Assembly (NCBI GenBank): GCA_024640945.1
Contig: JAHEEA010000001.1
Span: 124,001-188,000 of the forward strand
Length of the DNA stretch: 64,000 nucleotides
Direction: 5' to 3'
Origin: Candidatus Methylopumilus sp.
GTDB lineage: Bacteria; Pseudomonadota; Gammaproteobacteria; Burkholderiales; Methylophilaceae
How positions within the stretch are numbered: position 1 is the first letter of the stretch; each line of letters starts with the position of its first letter. This document shows positions 39,692 through 47,712 of the stretch, piece after piece. Both the position numbers and the translations under genes were made by a program. A model generated the notes under the pieces. That model made no database searches, was not told where the DNA came from, and saw only the letters and a list, made by a program, of their open reading frames with translations.

Positions 39692-40558
39692 TTAATTAAT
39701 ATAAGCTGCAATATATTTAAGTAACCTTGATGATATTAATGCTTTAGCAGCTTCACGATCGCCCATTCGCACAAAATATCCAACAATTGCAAAGTATGAC
39801 CTCATATGCATTTCATTTTTTTGTATTTTGGATTTTGATGACCATATACCTCCATCATGTTGCACATAAGCAAGTGGGCCAACATCATCATGAAATTTTG
39901 CCGCTCCAAACGTTGCTAAAAGCATAGGATAGAAATTGTCGCCATTTGGCACCAAGTTATATTCTGGCGGGAACTCTATTGCTACATTTCTATGAACAAT
40001 AGTTCCAAATAACATCCAACCCCATTTTAATATTCTTAATTCTGCTTTCGTGTAATCTCTGCGAGAGGATTTTGATAAGACATTCCTTACGATTAATTTT
40101 CCCATCTTATCAATTGCTACTGCGTCATGGAATGACATTACATATTCAGCATGTTTATCTAAAAACTCAACTTGCTTTCTTAGCTTATCTGGGTCAGTCC
40201 AAAAATCATCACCATCACAATGGGCTATATACTCACCTTTGCATTTTTTTAACAGATGAGGTCGCAACTTAATTTGCTTTGAAAATTGATTCTCTTTTTG
40301 CAAAAAAACCTTAATTATCTTAGGAAATTTTTTAGCATATGCTGATATGATTTTTGATGTTTTGTCTTTAGAAGCATCATCATGAATAATAATTTCCACT
40401 GGGAAATTTACTTTTTGCATCAAAATAGAGCCTAGACATTTCCGGATAAAATTTTCTTGGTTATATGCCATAACAACAACGCTGACTTTAGGTGATGCAT
40501 CTTCCGAAAAATCAGTTTGATGAATTGGCAGTAATGTTGATTTGTTTTCTGACATCAT
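39692..40558 (-). CDS. Family 2 glycosyltransferase
   Basis: About 288 residues. The GT-A fold nucleotide-sugar site is VSVVVMAYNQENFIRKCL, followed by EIIIHDDASKDKT and the metal DxD-like motif in HCDGDDFW. It resembles enzymes adding sugars to surface glycans or small molecules. It is convergent with sulfotransferase 4 and divergent from the aminotransferase gene. ATG at 40558 is chosen over GTG at 40585. It may belong to the cluster or to envelope glycan synthesis. Confidence 0.83.
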   Translation of the reverse strand: MMSENKSTLLPIHQTDFSEDASPKVSVVVMAYNQENFIRKCLGSILMQKVNFPVEIIIHDDASKDKTSKIISAYAKKFPKIIKVFLQKENQFSKQIKLRPHLLKKCKGEYIAHCDGDDFWTDPDKLRKQVEFLDKHAEYVMSFHDAVAIDKMGKLIVRNVLSKSSRRDYTKAELRILKWGWMLFGTIVHRNVAIEFPPEYNLVPNGDNFYPMLLATFGAAKFHDDVGPLAYVQHDGGIWSSKSKIQKNEMHMRSYFAIVGYFVRMGDREAAKALISSRLLKYIAAYIN

Positions 40559-40667
40559 GTGTAACTTATGAAAAATATTTAGCACTAAATAGCCTAAGTA
40601 TGTTACAAAGTTACGATTTAAACAACACGTATCATATTTATCATGAAATAGTGATAAGGTTCATATT

Positions 40668-41822
40668 ATGAATAATCAGGATAAAAAAATTGACGGGGTT
40701 GGCTACTATTCGGATCTTCCCAACATTTATGTAACTAAACCAGACTTGCCGCCACTTGATGAATTTATCCCATATTTAGAAGAGATTTGGGATAGTAAAA
40801 TTCTCACAAATAATGGCCCCTTTCATCAACAGCTAGAAAAAGCTTTATGTGAATATCTTGGGGTGGAATTTATATCATTATTCACAAACTGCACTATCGC
40901 TTTAATGGCTGCACTAAAAGTATTAGAAATCAAAGGCGAGGTAATTACTACACCATATTCATTTGTAGCAACTTCAAACGCTTTAATATGGAATAATCTC
41001 CAACCAGTCTTTTCTGATATAGATGAGAACACTTTTAATATAGATCCAAATGAAATTGAAAAATCTATTACAGCCAACACAACTGCAATATTAGCTGTTC
41101 ACTGCTATGGTTATCCTTGCGCCGTAGATAAAATAAAAAAAATCGCTGACAAATACAAATTAAAAGTCATTTATGATGCAGCTCATGCTTTTGGTGTTTC
41201 CTATCAAGGTGAGAGCATCTTGAAACATGGTGACTTATCTGTAATAAGTTTTCATGCTACCAAGGTATTCAATACTTTCGAAGGTGGAGCAATTATTTCA
41301 CATGATGCTAAAACCAAAAAACGAATAGATGAACTTAAAAATTTTGGTTTTGTTAACGAAACCAGCATTAATTCGGCTGGAATAAATGGAAAAATGAGTG
41401 AGCTAAATTCGGCATTCGGGTTGGTACAACTTAAACATGTCGATAAATACATTGCTCAAAGAAAGTTAATTTACAAGAGCTATTGCGATAAATTAAAAAA
41501 TGTACCGGGCTTAACACTACCCAATCCAATAGAAAACACATCAGAAAACTATTCTTATTTGCCCATTTTGATTAATGAAAAATATCATTTAGATCGAGAT
41601 AGTCTTTATAAAAAAATGCGAGATAAAAACATTTATAGCAGAAGATATTTTTACCCATTAATTAGCGATCTAGAGATTTATGAAAAAATCACTAGTGCTA
41701 GTAAAAAAAATCTTCCCATCGCAAGCATTATTAAAGATCAAATAATTTGCCTTCCTATCTATCCCGCACTCACAAATGATGATGTTTTAAGAGTGGTCGA
41801 ATGTATAACAAGAGAAGATTAA
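40668..41822 (+). CDS. DegT/DnrJ/EryC1-type PLP aminotransferase
   Basis: A 384-residue aminotransferase of the sugar/aminocyclitol class. The PLP lysine is Lys199 in SFHATKVFNTFEGG, Asp170 in VIYDAAHAFG binds the pyridine ring, and the C-terminal PLP half is complete. Members convert keto groups of nucleotide sugars or cyclitols to amines. It heads a six-gene run ending in ligase 3, so a substrate on the pathway is plausible; nucleotide-sugar modification for a surface glycan is the alternative. Confidence 0.87.
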   Translation: MNNQDKKIDGVGYYSDLPNIYVTKPDLPPLDEFIPYLEEIWDSKILTNNGPFHQQLEKALCEYLGVEFISLFTNCTIALMAALKVLEIKGEVITTPYSFVATSNALIWNNLQPVFSDIDENTFNIDPNEIEKSITANTTAILAVHCYGYPCAVDKIKKIADKYKLKVIYDAAHAFGVSYQGESILKHGDLSVISFHATKVFNTFEGGAIISHDAKTKKRIDELKNFGFVNETSINSAGINGKMSELNSAFGLVQLKHVDKYIAQRKLIYKSYCDKLKNVPGLTLPNPIENTSENYSYLPILINEKYHLDRDSLYKKMRDKNIYSRRYFYPLISDLEIYEKITSASKKNLPIASIIKDQIICLPIYPALTNDDVLRVVECITRED

Positions 41823-41866
41823 TCCTAATAATAATTACTATGGAATAATTACAAAGGAAATTATTA

Positions 41867-42535
41867 ATGGTTAATTCAGAAAATCTGATTATTTTCGGGG
41901 CAAGCACATTCTCCAGCCTTGCTTGGTACTGCATCTCACATGATAGTCGTTATAAATGCATAGGATTTACTGCCGACCAAGCTTACTGTATTCCAAGCGA
42001 ACACGAGGGCCTACCTTTAATTCCTTTTGAAACATTACATTTAAAGTTTCCACCGGAATCAGTCTCTCTTATATTGCCAATTGGCTACAAGTCCATGAAT
42101 AATTTAAGGCGTGTCAGATATCTCGATGCAATATCAAAGGGATATAAAATCGCTAATTATGTATCAAGCCGTGCAAGCATTTGGCCCGACTTGGAAATTA
42201 AGGATAATTGCATAATTTATGAACATTCAATTATCCAACCTTTTGCAACAATAGGAGAAAACACTATTATTCGAAGTGGCGCTCATATATCGCATCACTG
42301 TAAAATAGGTAGCCATGTATTTATAGCAGCTGGGGCAACCCTTGGCGGTAACGTTACTATCAATGACCAAGCTTTTATTGGTTTGGGTGCTGTTATTAGG
42401 GACGGGATTACGATTGCAGAGAAATGTTTTATTGGTGCAGGGGCGGTGGTAATAAAAGATACGGAACCAAACAGCGTATATATTGGCAACCCTGCTAAAA
42501 AAATTGAAAAAACAGCTTTAGAAACGACTGCTTAA
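41867..42535 (+). CDS. NeuD-like left-handed beta-helix acyltransferase
   Basis: A 222-residue protein with an N-terminal Rossmann-like PglD/NeuD domain (LIIFGASTFSSLAWY) and a C-terminal hexapeptide-repeat helix (from about residue 110: ISHHCKIGSHVFIAAGATLGGNVTINDQAFIGLGAVI). These transfer acetyl or similar groups to amino sugars. It directly follows a DegT aminotransferase, the usual pairing in 4-amino sugar N-acetylation. GGA lies before the ATG. Confidence 0.82.
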   Translation: MVNSENLIIFGASTFSSLAWYCISHDSRYKCIGFTADQAYCIPSEHEGLPLIPFETLHLKFPPESVSLILPIGYKSMNNLRRVRYLDAISKGYKIANYVSSRASIWPDLEIKDNCIIYEHSIIQPFATIGENTIIRSGAHISHHCKIGSHVFIAAGATLGGNVTINDQAFIGLGAVIRDGITIAEKCFIGAGAVVIKDTEPNSVYIGNPAKKIEKTALETTA

Positions 42536-42544
42536 GGCACACTA

Positions 42545-43408
42545 ATGAAAACAATCATAAACTTCGCTCCTACTGGGATGTTACCAACAAAGTCTATGAC
42601 ACCTCATGTACCAATTACTGTAAATGAAATTGTTGAGGATGTTCACAAGGCAACTGAAATTGGTATCACCATGGTACACCTCCATGCTAGAGATGACAAA
42701 ACCGGTAAACCTACATACAAAAAAGAAGTTTATGCTCAAATTATCGAAGGTATTAGAAGGTATGCACCTACTTTAGTTATCTGTGTATCACTTAGTGGTC
42801 GAGACTTTAGCTCTTTTGAACAAAGGAGTGATGTTTTATTGCTCGATGGAAATGTAAAGCCCGATATGGGAAGCCTTACACTAAGCTCACTTAATTTCAA
42901 CAAGCAAGCGAGCATTAACGAGCCTGAAATGATTCAGAAACTAGCTGAGAAAATGCTTGAACGAGGCATATTGCCAGAACTAGAAGCTTTTGATTCTGGA
43001 ATGATTAACTATGCTAGGTATCTTGAAAATAAAAATATAATAAGCGCTCCCCATTATTTCAATCTAATTGTAGGTAATATTGCTTGCGCCCAGGCTGATC
43101 TGCTTCACGTAGGAATAATGGTGAGAGACTTACCAGAGGATTCGATGTGGAGTTTAGGCTCAATAGGTAATACGCAATTACCAATGAACATACTAGGAAT
43201 AGCAACCGGTGGAGGCGTAAGGGTTGGAATAGAAGACAATATCTGGTTTGATAAAGCTAGAACAAAACTTGCCACAAATCAAGATTTCTTGAACAGAATT
43301 CATGGTGTAATTAACGCATCAGATCAAACACTAATGTCTTCCGAAGAAATGAGAGTGCTTTTGAAACTTTTACCTGGTAATGGTAATTATGGTAGAGCAA
43401 TTAATTGA
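42545..43408 (+). CDS. BKACE-family (beta-keto acid cleavage) enzyme
   Basis: A 287-residue BKACE/Kce-type TIM-barrel zinc enzyme: FAPTGM near the start, zinc ligands His45/His47 in VHLHARD, CVSLSGRDF, the LEAFDSGMI and LVGN segments, and a C-terminal GGGVRVGIEDNIWFD. BKACEs exchange an acyl between a beta-keto acid and acetyl-CoA, first known from lysine fermentation. No lysine-fermentation genes are near, so it probably serves the cluster by making or breaking a beta-keto acid. Confidence 0.85.
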   Translation: MKTIINFAPTGMLPTKSMTPHVPITVNEIVEDVHKATEIGITMVHLHARDDKTGKPTYKKEVYAQIIEGIRRYAPTLVICVSLSGRDFSSFEQRSDVLLLDGNVKPDMGSLTLSSLNFNKQASINEPEMIQKLAEKMLERGILPELEAFDSGMINYARYLENKNIISAPHYFNLIVGNIACAQADLLHVGIMVRDLPEDSMWSLGSIGNTQLPMNILGIATGGGVRVGIEDNIWFDKARTKLATNQDFLNRIHGVINASDQTLMSSEEMRVLLKLLPGNGNYGRAIN

Positions 43409-43409
43409 T

Positions 43410-44231
43410 ATGAATAAAAGTATTTGGAGTCATGAAGCAAGCTTAAAATATCGAGGTGGGCCACCTTTAAGAACACCAGAAAGCGTTGCAAATATCATAT
43501 TTGATCTTGCGAATAATGTTATTTCTAATAAGCCAAATACAAAAATTTTACTATTAGGGGTAACACCTGAAATCGCCTTACTGCCGTGGAATAAAAATAT
43601 AACACTCACAGCCTTCGACAAAAGCAAGGAGGCAATCAGTGTTGTTTGGCAAAATAATCCGAACATTCAATCAACTGTTCAGCAGGGCGACTGGCTAACC
43701 CTTCCACTAGAAGATCAATCGGTTGCTTGTGCGATTGGGGATGGCTGTAATACTCAACTGGATCACATGAATTTATACCCGACTCTTTTTAATGAGCTTA
43801 AAAGAGTCTTAAATAAAGAGGGGGTGGTCATTACACGTATCTTTATACGCCCAGAACTACCAGGTTCTTTTAAGGAAATCGTCAAATCGACTTTTGAAGG
43901 AAAAATACAATATTTTGGCACCTTAAAATGGAAAATTGCCATGACTTTAGCGGAACAATCGAAAAAATCTGAAGTGAAAGTAGCGCAAATTCTAGAAACA
44001 TTCGAAGATTTATTTCCAAATCGCGATGAACTTTTACGCTGTACTGATTGGACAAAAGATATTATCAACACAATTGATGTATACAAAAATTCACATCAGT
44101 CCTATACGTTTCCAACACTTAATGAGTTTAAAAAGACTATTCATGGAATATTTGAGATAACCGAAATTAAATATGACACGCATGAACTTGCAGAATGCTG
44201 TCCAATCATTTCACTAAAAGCAAGTTATTAA
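43410..44231 (+). CDS. SAM-dependent class I methyltransferase 2
   Basis: About 273 residues, a SAM methyltransferase by fold: ILLLGVTPEIALLPW is the SAM motif I region, LTAFDKSKEAI motif II, QGDWLTLPLEDQSVACAIGDGC the post-I region and LKRVLNKEGVVITRIFI the following strands. Motif I is unusual, having a short GVTPE loop. It starts one base after the BKACE stop (ATG at 43410). Substrate unknown; it might also be a methyltransferase-like fold without activity. Confidence 0.65.
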   Translation: MNKSIWSHEASLKYRGGPPLRTPESVANIIFDLANNVISNKPNTKILLLGVTPEIALLPWNKNITLTAFDKSKEAISVVWQNNPNIQSTVQQGDWLTLPLEDQSVACAIGDGCNTQLDHMNLYPTLFNELKRVLNKEGVVITRIFIRPELPGSFKEIVKSTFEGKIQYFGTLKWKIAMTLAEQSKKSEVKVAQILETFEDLFPNRDELLRCTDWTKDIINTIDVYKNSHQSYTFPTLNEFKKTIHGIFEITEIKYDTHELAECCPIISLKASY

Positions 44232-44244
44232 AAGAATTAATTTC

Positions 44245-45360
44245 ATGAATAAAAGAACAGAAACTTCTTCTATTGTCTTAAGAGCGGATAAAGTAGTCAC
44301 ACAAAAAACTATTGGCACACAAAAAGTAAAATATAAAAATCCAAGAATATCCATTGATAGCAAAATATTAGCGCCTTTAAAACCCGATCACCTAAGAATA
44401 GAAATTGTTTATGTAGGTATATGTGGCACCGACGTTCATCTCATCCAATCAGATAGTGATGGATTTATTCTAACTTCAGCTCCATTGGATATCCCGTTAG
44501 ATGGCAGATTGATTGGTCATGAAGGTGTAGGGAAAGTGATTTCTATAGGTGCTGATGTAAATAGATTTAAATTAGATGATTATGTGGCTTTAGAATCAAT
44601 AATAACATGCAAAACTTGTGAGCCCTGCCGAAGAGGCAACTTCAATCAATGTGAGAACGCCAAACTTGTTGGCATGCAAACAAATGGGATTTTCTCGACC
44701 ATAGTCGACATTCCTGAATCTATTGCACACAATGTTAACAGTCTTTCCAATAAAGAAGATGGACTAAAGGCCGCGGCCTGCTTAGAGCCTGCAGGCGTAG
44801 CTTGGTTAGCATGTAATAACTCAACAATTCAAGCTGGCGAAAGCATTCTAATCTTCGGTGGAGGACCTATTGGTTATTTTTGCGCAATGATAGCAAAACT
44901 TATCTTTGGCGCTTCACACATCTCGTTAGTTGAACCAGTATTATTCAGAAGAATCCATGCAAAAAAGTGGTGTGACGATATCCATGAAGCAATAGATGAT
45001 GATGTTCTCAAAAAATCATACGATGTGATTATTGAGGCCTCTGGATTTTTAAAAAACCTTCCTCCAATAATAGATCGTATAAAACCAAATGGAAGGCTTG
45101 CCCTGCTCGCTCGAAGTGGAGAATCTATTACAATTGATGGCGTAGATCACATCATTACTAACAATATCAAAATATTTGGAGTTAGAGGTCATTTAGGCGG
45201 CGCTTTCGGCCGGATCATTAACTTGTGTCAAGCTGGTCGACTTCCAATCCATGAAGCCGTCACAAACGTTCTTAGTTCTATTGAAAATCTTCAAGAAACG
45301 CTAATAAATCCCACCAATATTCTTACAAAGAACTGTAAAGTTCTTGTGAAAATTAACTAG
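44245..45360 (+). CDS. Zinc-dependent alcohol dehydrogenase (MDR)
   Basis: A 371-residue medium-chain dehydrogenase. Catalytic zinc ligands are Cys60 in GICGTDVH and His92-Glu93 in GHEGVG; structural zinc ligands are Cys122, 125, 128 and 136 in CKTCEPCRRGNFNQC. The NAD loop is ILIFGGGPIGYF. It resembles threonine, sorbitol or aminocyclitol dehydrogenases. Its neighbourhood with a DegT aminotransferase recalls the oxidation-then-transamination of aminocyclitol pathways, which is only a suggestion. Confidence 0.87.
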   Translation: MNKRTETSSIVLRADKVVTQKTIGTQKVKYKNPRISIDSKILAPLKPDHLRIEIVYVGICGTDVHLIQSDSDGFILTSAPLDIPLDGRLIGHEGVGKVISIGADVNRFKLDDYVALESIITCKTCEPCRRGNFNQCENAKLVGMQTNGIFSTIVDIPESIAHNVNSLSNKEDGLKAAACLEPAGVAWLACNNSTIQAGESILIFGGGPIGYFCAMIAKLIFGASHISLVEPVLFRRIHAKKWCDDIHEAIDDDVLKKSYDVIIEASGFLKNLPPIIDRIKPNGRLALLARSGESITIDGVDHIITNNIKIFGVRGHLGGAFGRIINLCQAGRLPIHEAVTNVLSSIENLQETLINPTNILTKNCKVLVKIN

Positions 45361-45364
45361 GTAT

Positions 45365-47275
45365 ATGATAAGTATCCAGTCAACCCATCCTATTAGGGGC
45401 TTCGTTTTTGGGCTTCACTATCCTTCTTTGCGGACTATATTAAGTATTACAGATTCTGACTACGAGAAGAATTTAGTAGCTGCAAACCATATATTAAGTT
45501 TGGTAGGATCAAACAAGATTATCGCCATAAAAGAAAATGAATCTGAACCCAATTATCATATTTTCACTCAAATTATTGATGAAATAATTAATTTAACTAA
45601 CTGGCCAATATTTCAAAAAACAATTCTTATTAGCGTGAAGCAGTCTTCTGAATATCTATTCTTAATACCCTGCATAAATGATGGTTTCCATTCTATAAAT
45701 TGCTTGGTTCGAGCAATATCTAATCTATTAAATATTGGTATAAATAAAAAGTTGTTTAAAAAAGACTGCGCTGAACTATTAGCAGTCATCAATAAAATGA
45801 AGAATCTAAATGTTAATGATAGCAATACGAAAAACTTCATTAAAGCGGCTGTAAGACTAAAAATCCCTTTCACTCCATTAGCTAACGGACTATATCAATT
45901 TGGTTATTGCTCTGAATCCAGAAGACTTAATAGCTCATTGACAGATAAAACTCCACAGATTTCAACTGCTATTGCTAAAAACAAATTTGTTTCCAGTAAT
46001 ATATTAAAAAACAGTGGTTTCCCAACACCACGACACTTTATAGTTCATGATATTGCTTCTGCAATTCAAGCAGCCAATTCTTTGCAATACCCAGTTGTTA
46101 TCAAACCACAAGACCTCGATCGTGGAGAGGGGGTTTTTGCAAATATTAAGGATACTGATGAATTAGAAGTCAGTTACAAGAAAGCGAAGAAATTTGGCAA
46201 CTATATTCTCGTTGAGAAACATGTGACTGGAAAAGATTATCGACTCGTGGTTTTTGAAAATGAATTGATTTTTGCAATCGAGCGAGTTCCAGCACATATA
46301 ATTGGAGACGGGGTCGCAACAATTGAGGAACTCATTCTTATTGAGAATAGAAAAAGAAAAAATACGCCATCTCTTGCGTTGCTAACTTTAGATGATGATG
46401 TTTTACTACAGCTAAATAAAAATAATTACACTAAGAACAGCATTCCTTCGACTGGTTCAGTAATTCAGTTAAGATCTATTGCCAATATTAATACTGGTGG
46501 CACCCCAAAACCTGTACTAAATATAGTTCACGAAGACAATAAAGCATTGGTAATTCAAGCTGCTAATTGTATTGGGCTTGATTTGGCTGGAGTTGATCTA
46601 CTGATTCCAGATATTAGTAAGTCTTGGAAAAAACAAGAAAACCAAGGATTCATTTGTGAGATTAATGCTCAACCCACTCTAGGCTCACTCACATCATCCC
46701 ACTTATACCCCTATTTGCTTCAGAAACTACTACCAAATAAAGGAAAAATACCAATTATTGGCGTGGTTGAAAGCCCTTCGTCCGCACAATACGTTAAGAA
46801 ATTTAAAGAGGCTTTTCAAGCTGCTAATATGAAGGTGAGTTGTATTACTTCCGAAGAAAATTCAGAAGAGTTTTTGGGATTTTACCTGGACCCAAAGATC
46901 AACTATAGCATGTATGAGAAAGCGTCAATCGCCTCTCGTAACAACCAAATACAAAGTGTAATTTGCGAATTAACTCCTACAAAACTACTTAAAGATGGCT
47001 TAGCTTTTAGTTATATTAATCTATTACTAATTGATGAATATCAATTTCCAGATGATTCTAAGGTAAATAGCTTCTCTCTAATTAGCCCTATTCTTCCCAT
47101 GGTAGAAAAGAAAATTTATTACCACCACTCAAACAAACCAAACAGGCCACTTTTTTCTAGGCTGGAGGCTTATTGCAAATCAAGGGGTTTGGATCTTGAG
47201 TCAATCCAATCAGATAAGAAAATGGAAGACGTAATCAATACGATTAACGTCTCCACATTTATCAAAAACTCTTAA
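45365..47275 (+). CDS. Cyanophycin-synthetase-like ATP-grasp ligase 3
   Basis: A 636-residue paralogue of ligases 1 and 2. It opens with the shared IRGFVFGLHYPSLR motif. The ATP-grasp region has RRLNSSLTDKTPQIS, Lys247 in VVIKPQDLDRG, EKHVTGKDYR, IERVPAHIIGDGVATIEEL (nearly identical in feel to CphA), LDLAGVDLLIPDI and Glu432/Asn434 in CEINAQP. The Mur P-loop is missing: KIPIIGVVESPSSAQYVKK stands in its place. It starts four bases after the dehydrogenase gene and ends the third plus-strand run. Confidence 0.82.
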   Translation: MISIQSTHPIRGFVFGLHYPSLRTILSITDSDYEKNLVAANHILSLVGSNKIIAIKENESEPNYHIFTQIIDEIINLTNWPIFQKTILISVKQSSEYLFLIPCINDGFHSINCLVRAISNLLNIGINKKLFKKDCAELLAVINKMKNLNVNDSNTKNFIKAAVRLKIPFTPLANGLYQFGYCSESRRLNSSLTDKTPQISTAIAKNKFVSSNILKNSGFPTPRHFIVHDIASAIQAANSLQYPVVIKPQDLDRGEGVFANIKDTDELEVSYKKAKKFGNYILVEKHVTGKDYRLVVFENELIFAIERVPAHIIGDGVATIEELILIENRKRKNTPSLALLTLDDDVLLQLNKNNYTKNSIPSTGSVIQLRSIANINTGGTPKPVLNIVHEDNKALVIQAANCIGLDLAGVDLLIPDISKSWKKQENQGFICEINAQPTLGSLTSSHLYPYLLQKLLPNKGKIPIIGVVESPSSAQYVKKFKEAFQAANMKVSCITSEENSEEFLGFYLDPKINYSMYEKASIASRNNQIQSVICELTPTKLLKDGLAFSYINLLLIDEYQFPDDSKVNSFSLISPILPMVEKKIYYHHSNKPNRPLFSRLEAYCKSRGLDLESIQSDKKMEDVINTINVSTFIKNS

Positions 47276-47294
47276 GTTTTAATTGATTTTAAGT

Positions 47295-47711
47295 CTACTC
47301 AATTAGACTAATTTCGAATACTTTTTGGTTCTCATCAACACAGAGTCCTGAACCACTTGAGAAGTCAACATAGAAATCACAACGCATCCCTAAACCAGCA
47401 TCATTCACCAAAATAGCACGGTAATAAGTAGTGAGAAAAGACGAACCAGATGCAATGCGACTAGTTGAACCAACTCGAGATCTTAACCCAAACAAGTTTG
47501 ACTCCTCAACACGACCGGGTTCTCCACGATAACGTTTATCAGCAATATTCATCTCAATAAACCCACCCGTGTTATAAGTCCTGCCTTTCCAAACTGCAGA
47601 ATAAATCTTGCTAGTATCTTTTTGTAGAATCTGCATACTTATAGGACCACTACTAGCACATCCAAGTAGAATTAGTGGAAGAAGCAAGAACAATTTAATT
47701 GGATTTTTCAT
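47295..47711 (-). CDS. Hypothetical lipoprotein
   Basis: A 138-residue predicted lipoprotein: signal peptide MKNPIKLFLLLPLILLGC with the lipidated Cys at 18. The mature part contains WKGRTYNTGGFIEMNI and two cysteines (GMRCDFY and GLCVDEN) that could pair. I do not recognise a family. It begins one base after the GT41 stop, so both are probably in one operon. Confidence 0.65.
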   Translation of the reverse strand: MKNPIKLFLLLPLILLGCASSGPISMQILQKDTSKIYSAVWKGRTYNTGGFIEMNIADKRYRGEPGRVEESNLFGLRSRVGSTSRIASGSSFLTTYYRAILVNDAGLGMRCDFYVDFSSGSGLCVDENQKVFEISLIE

Positions 47712-47712
47712 T

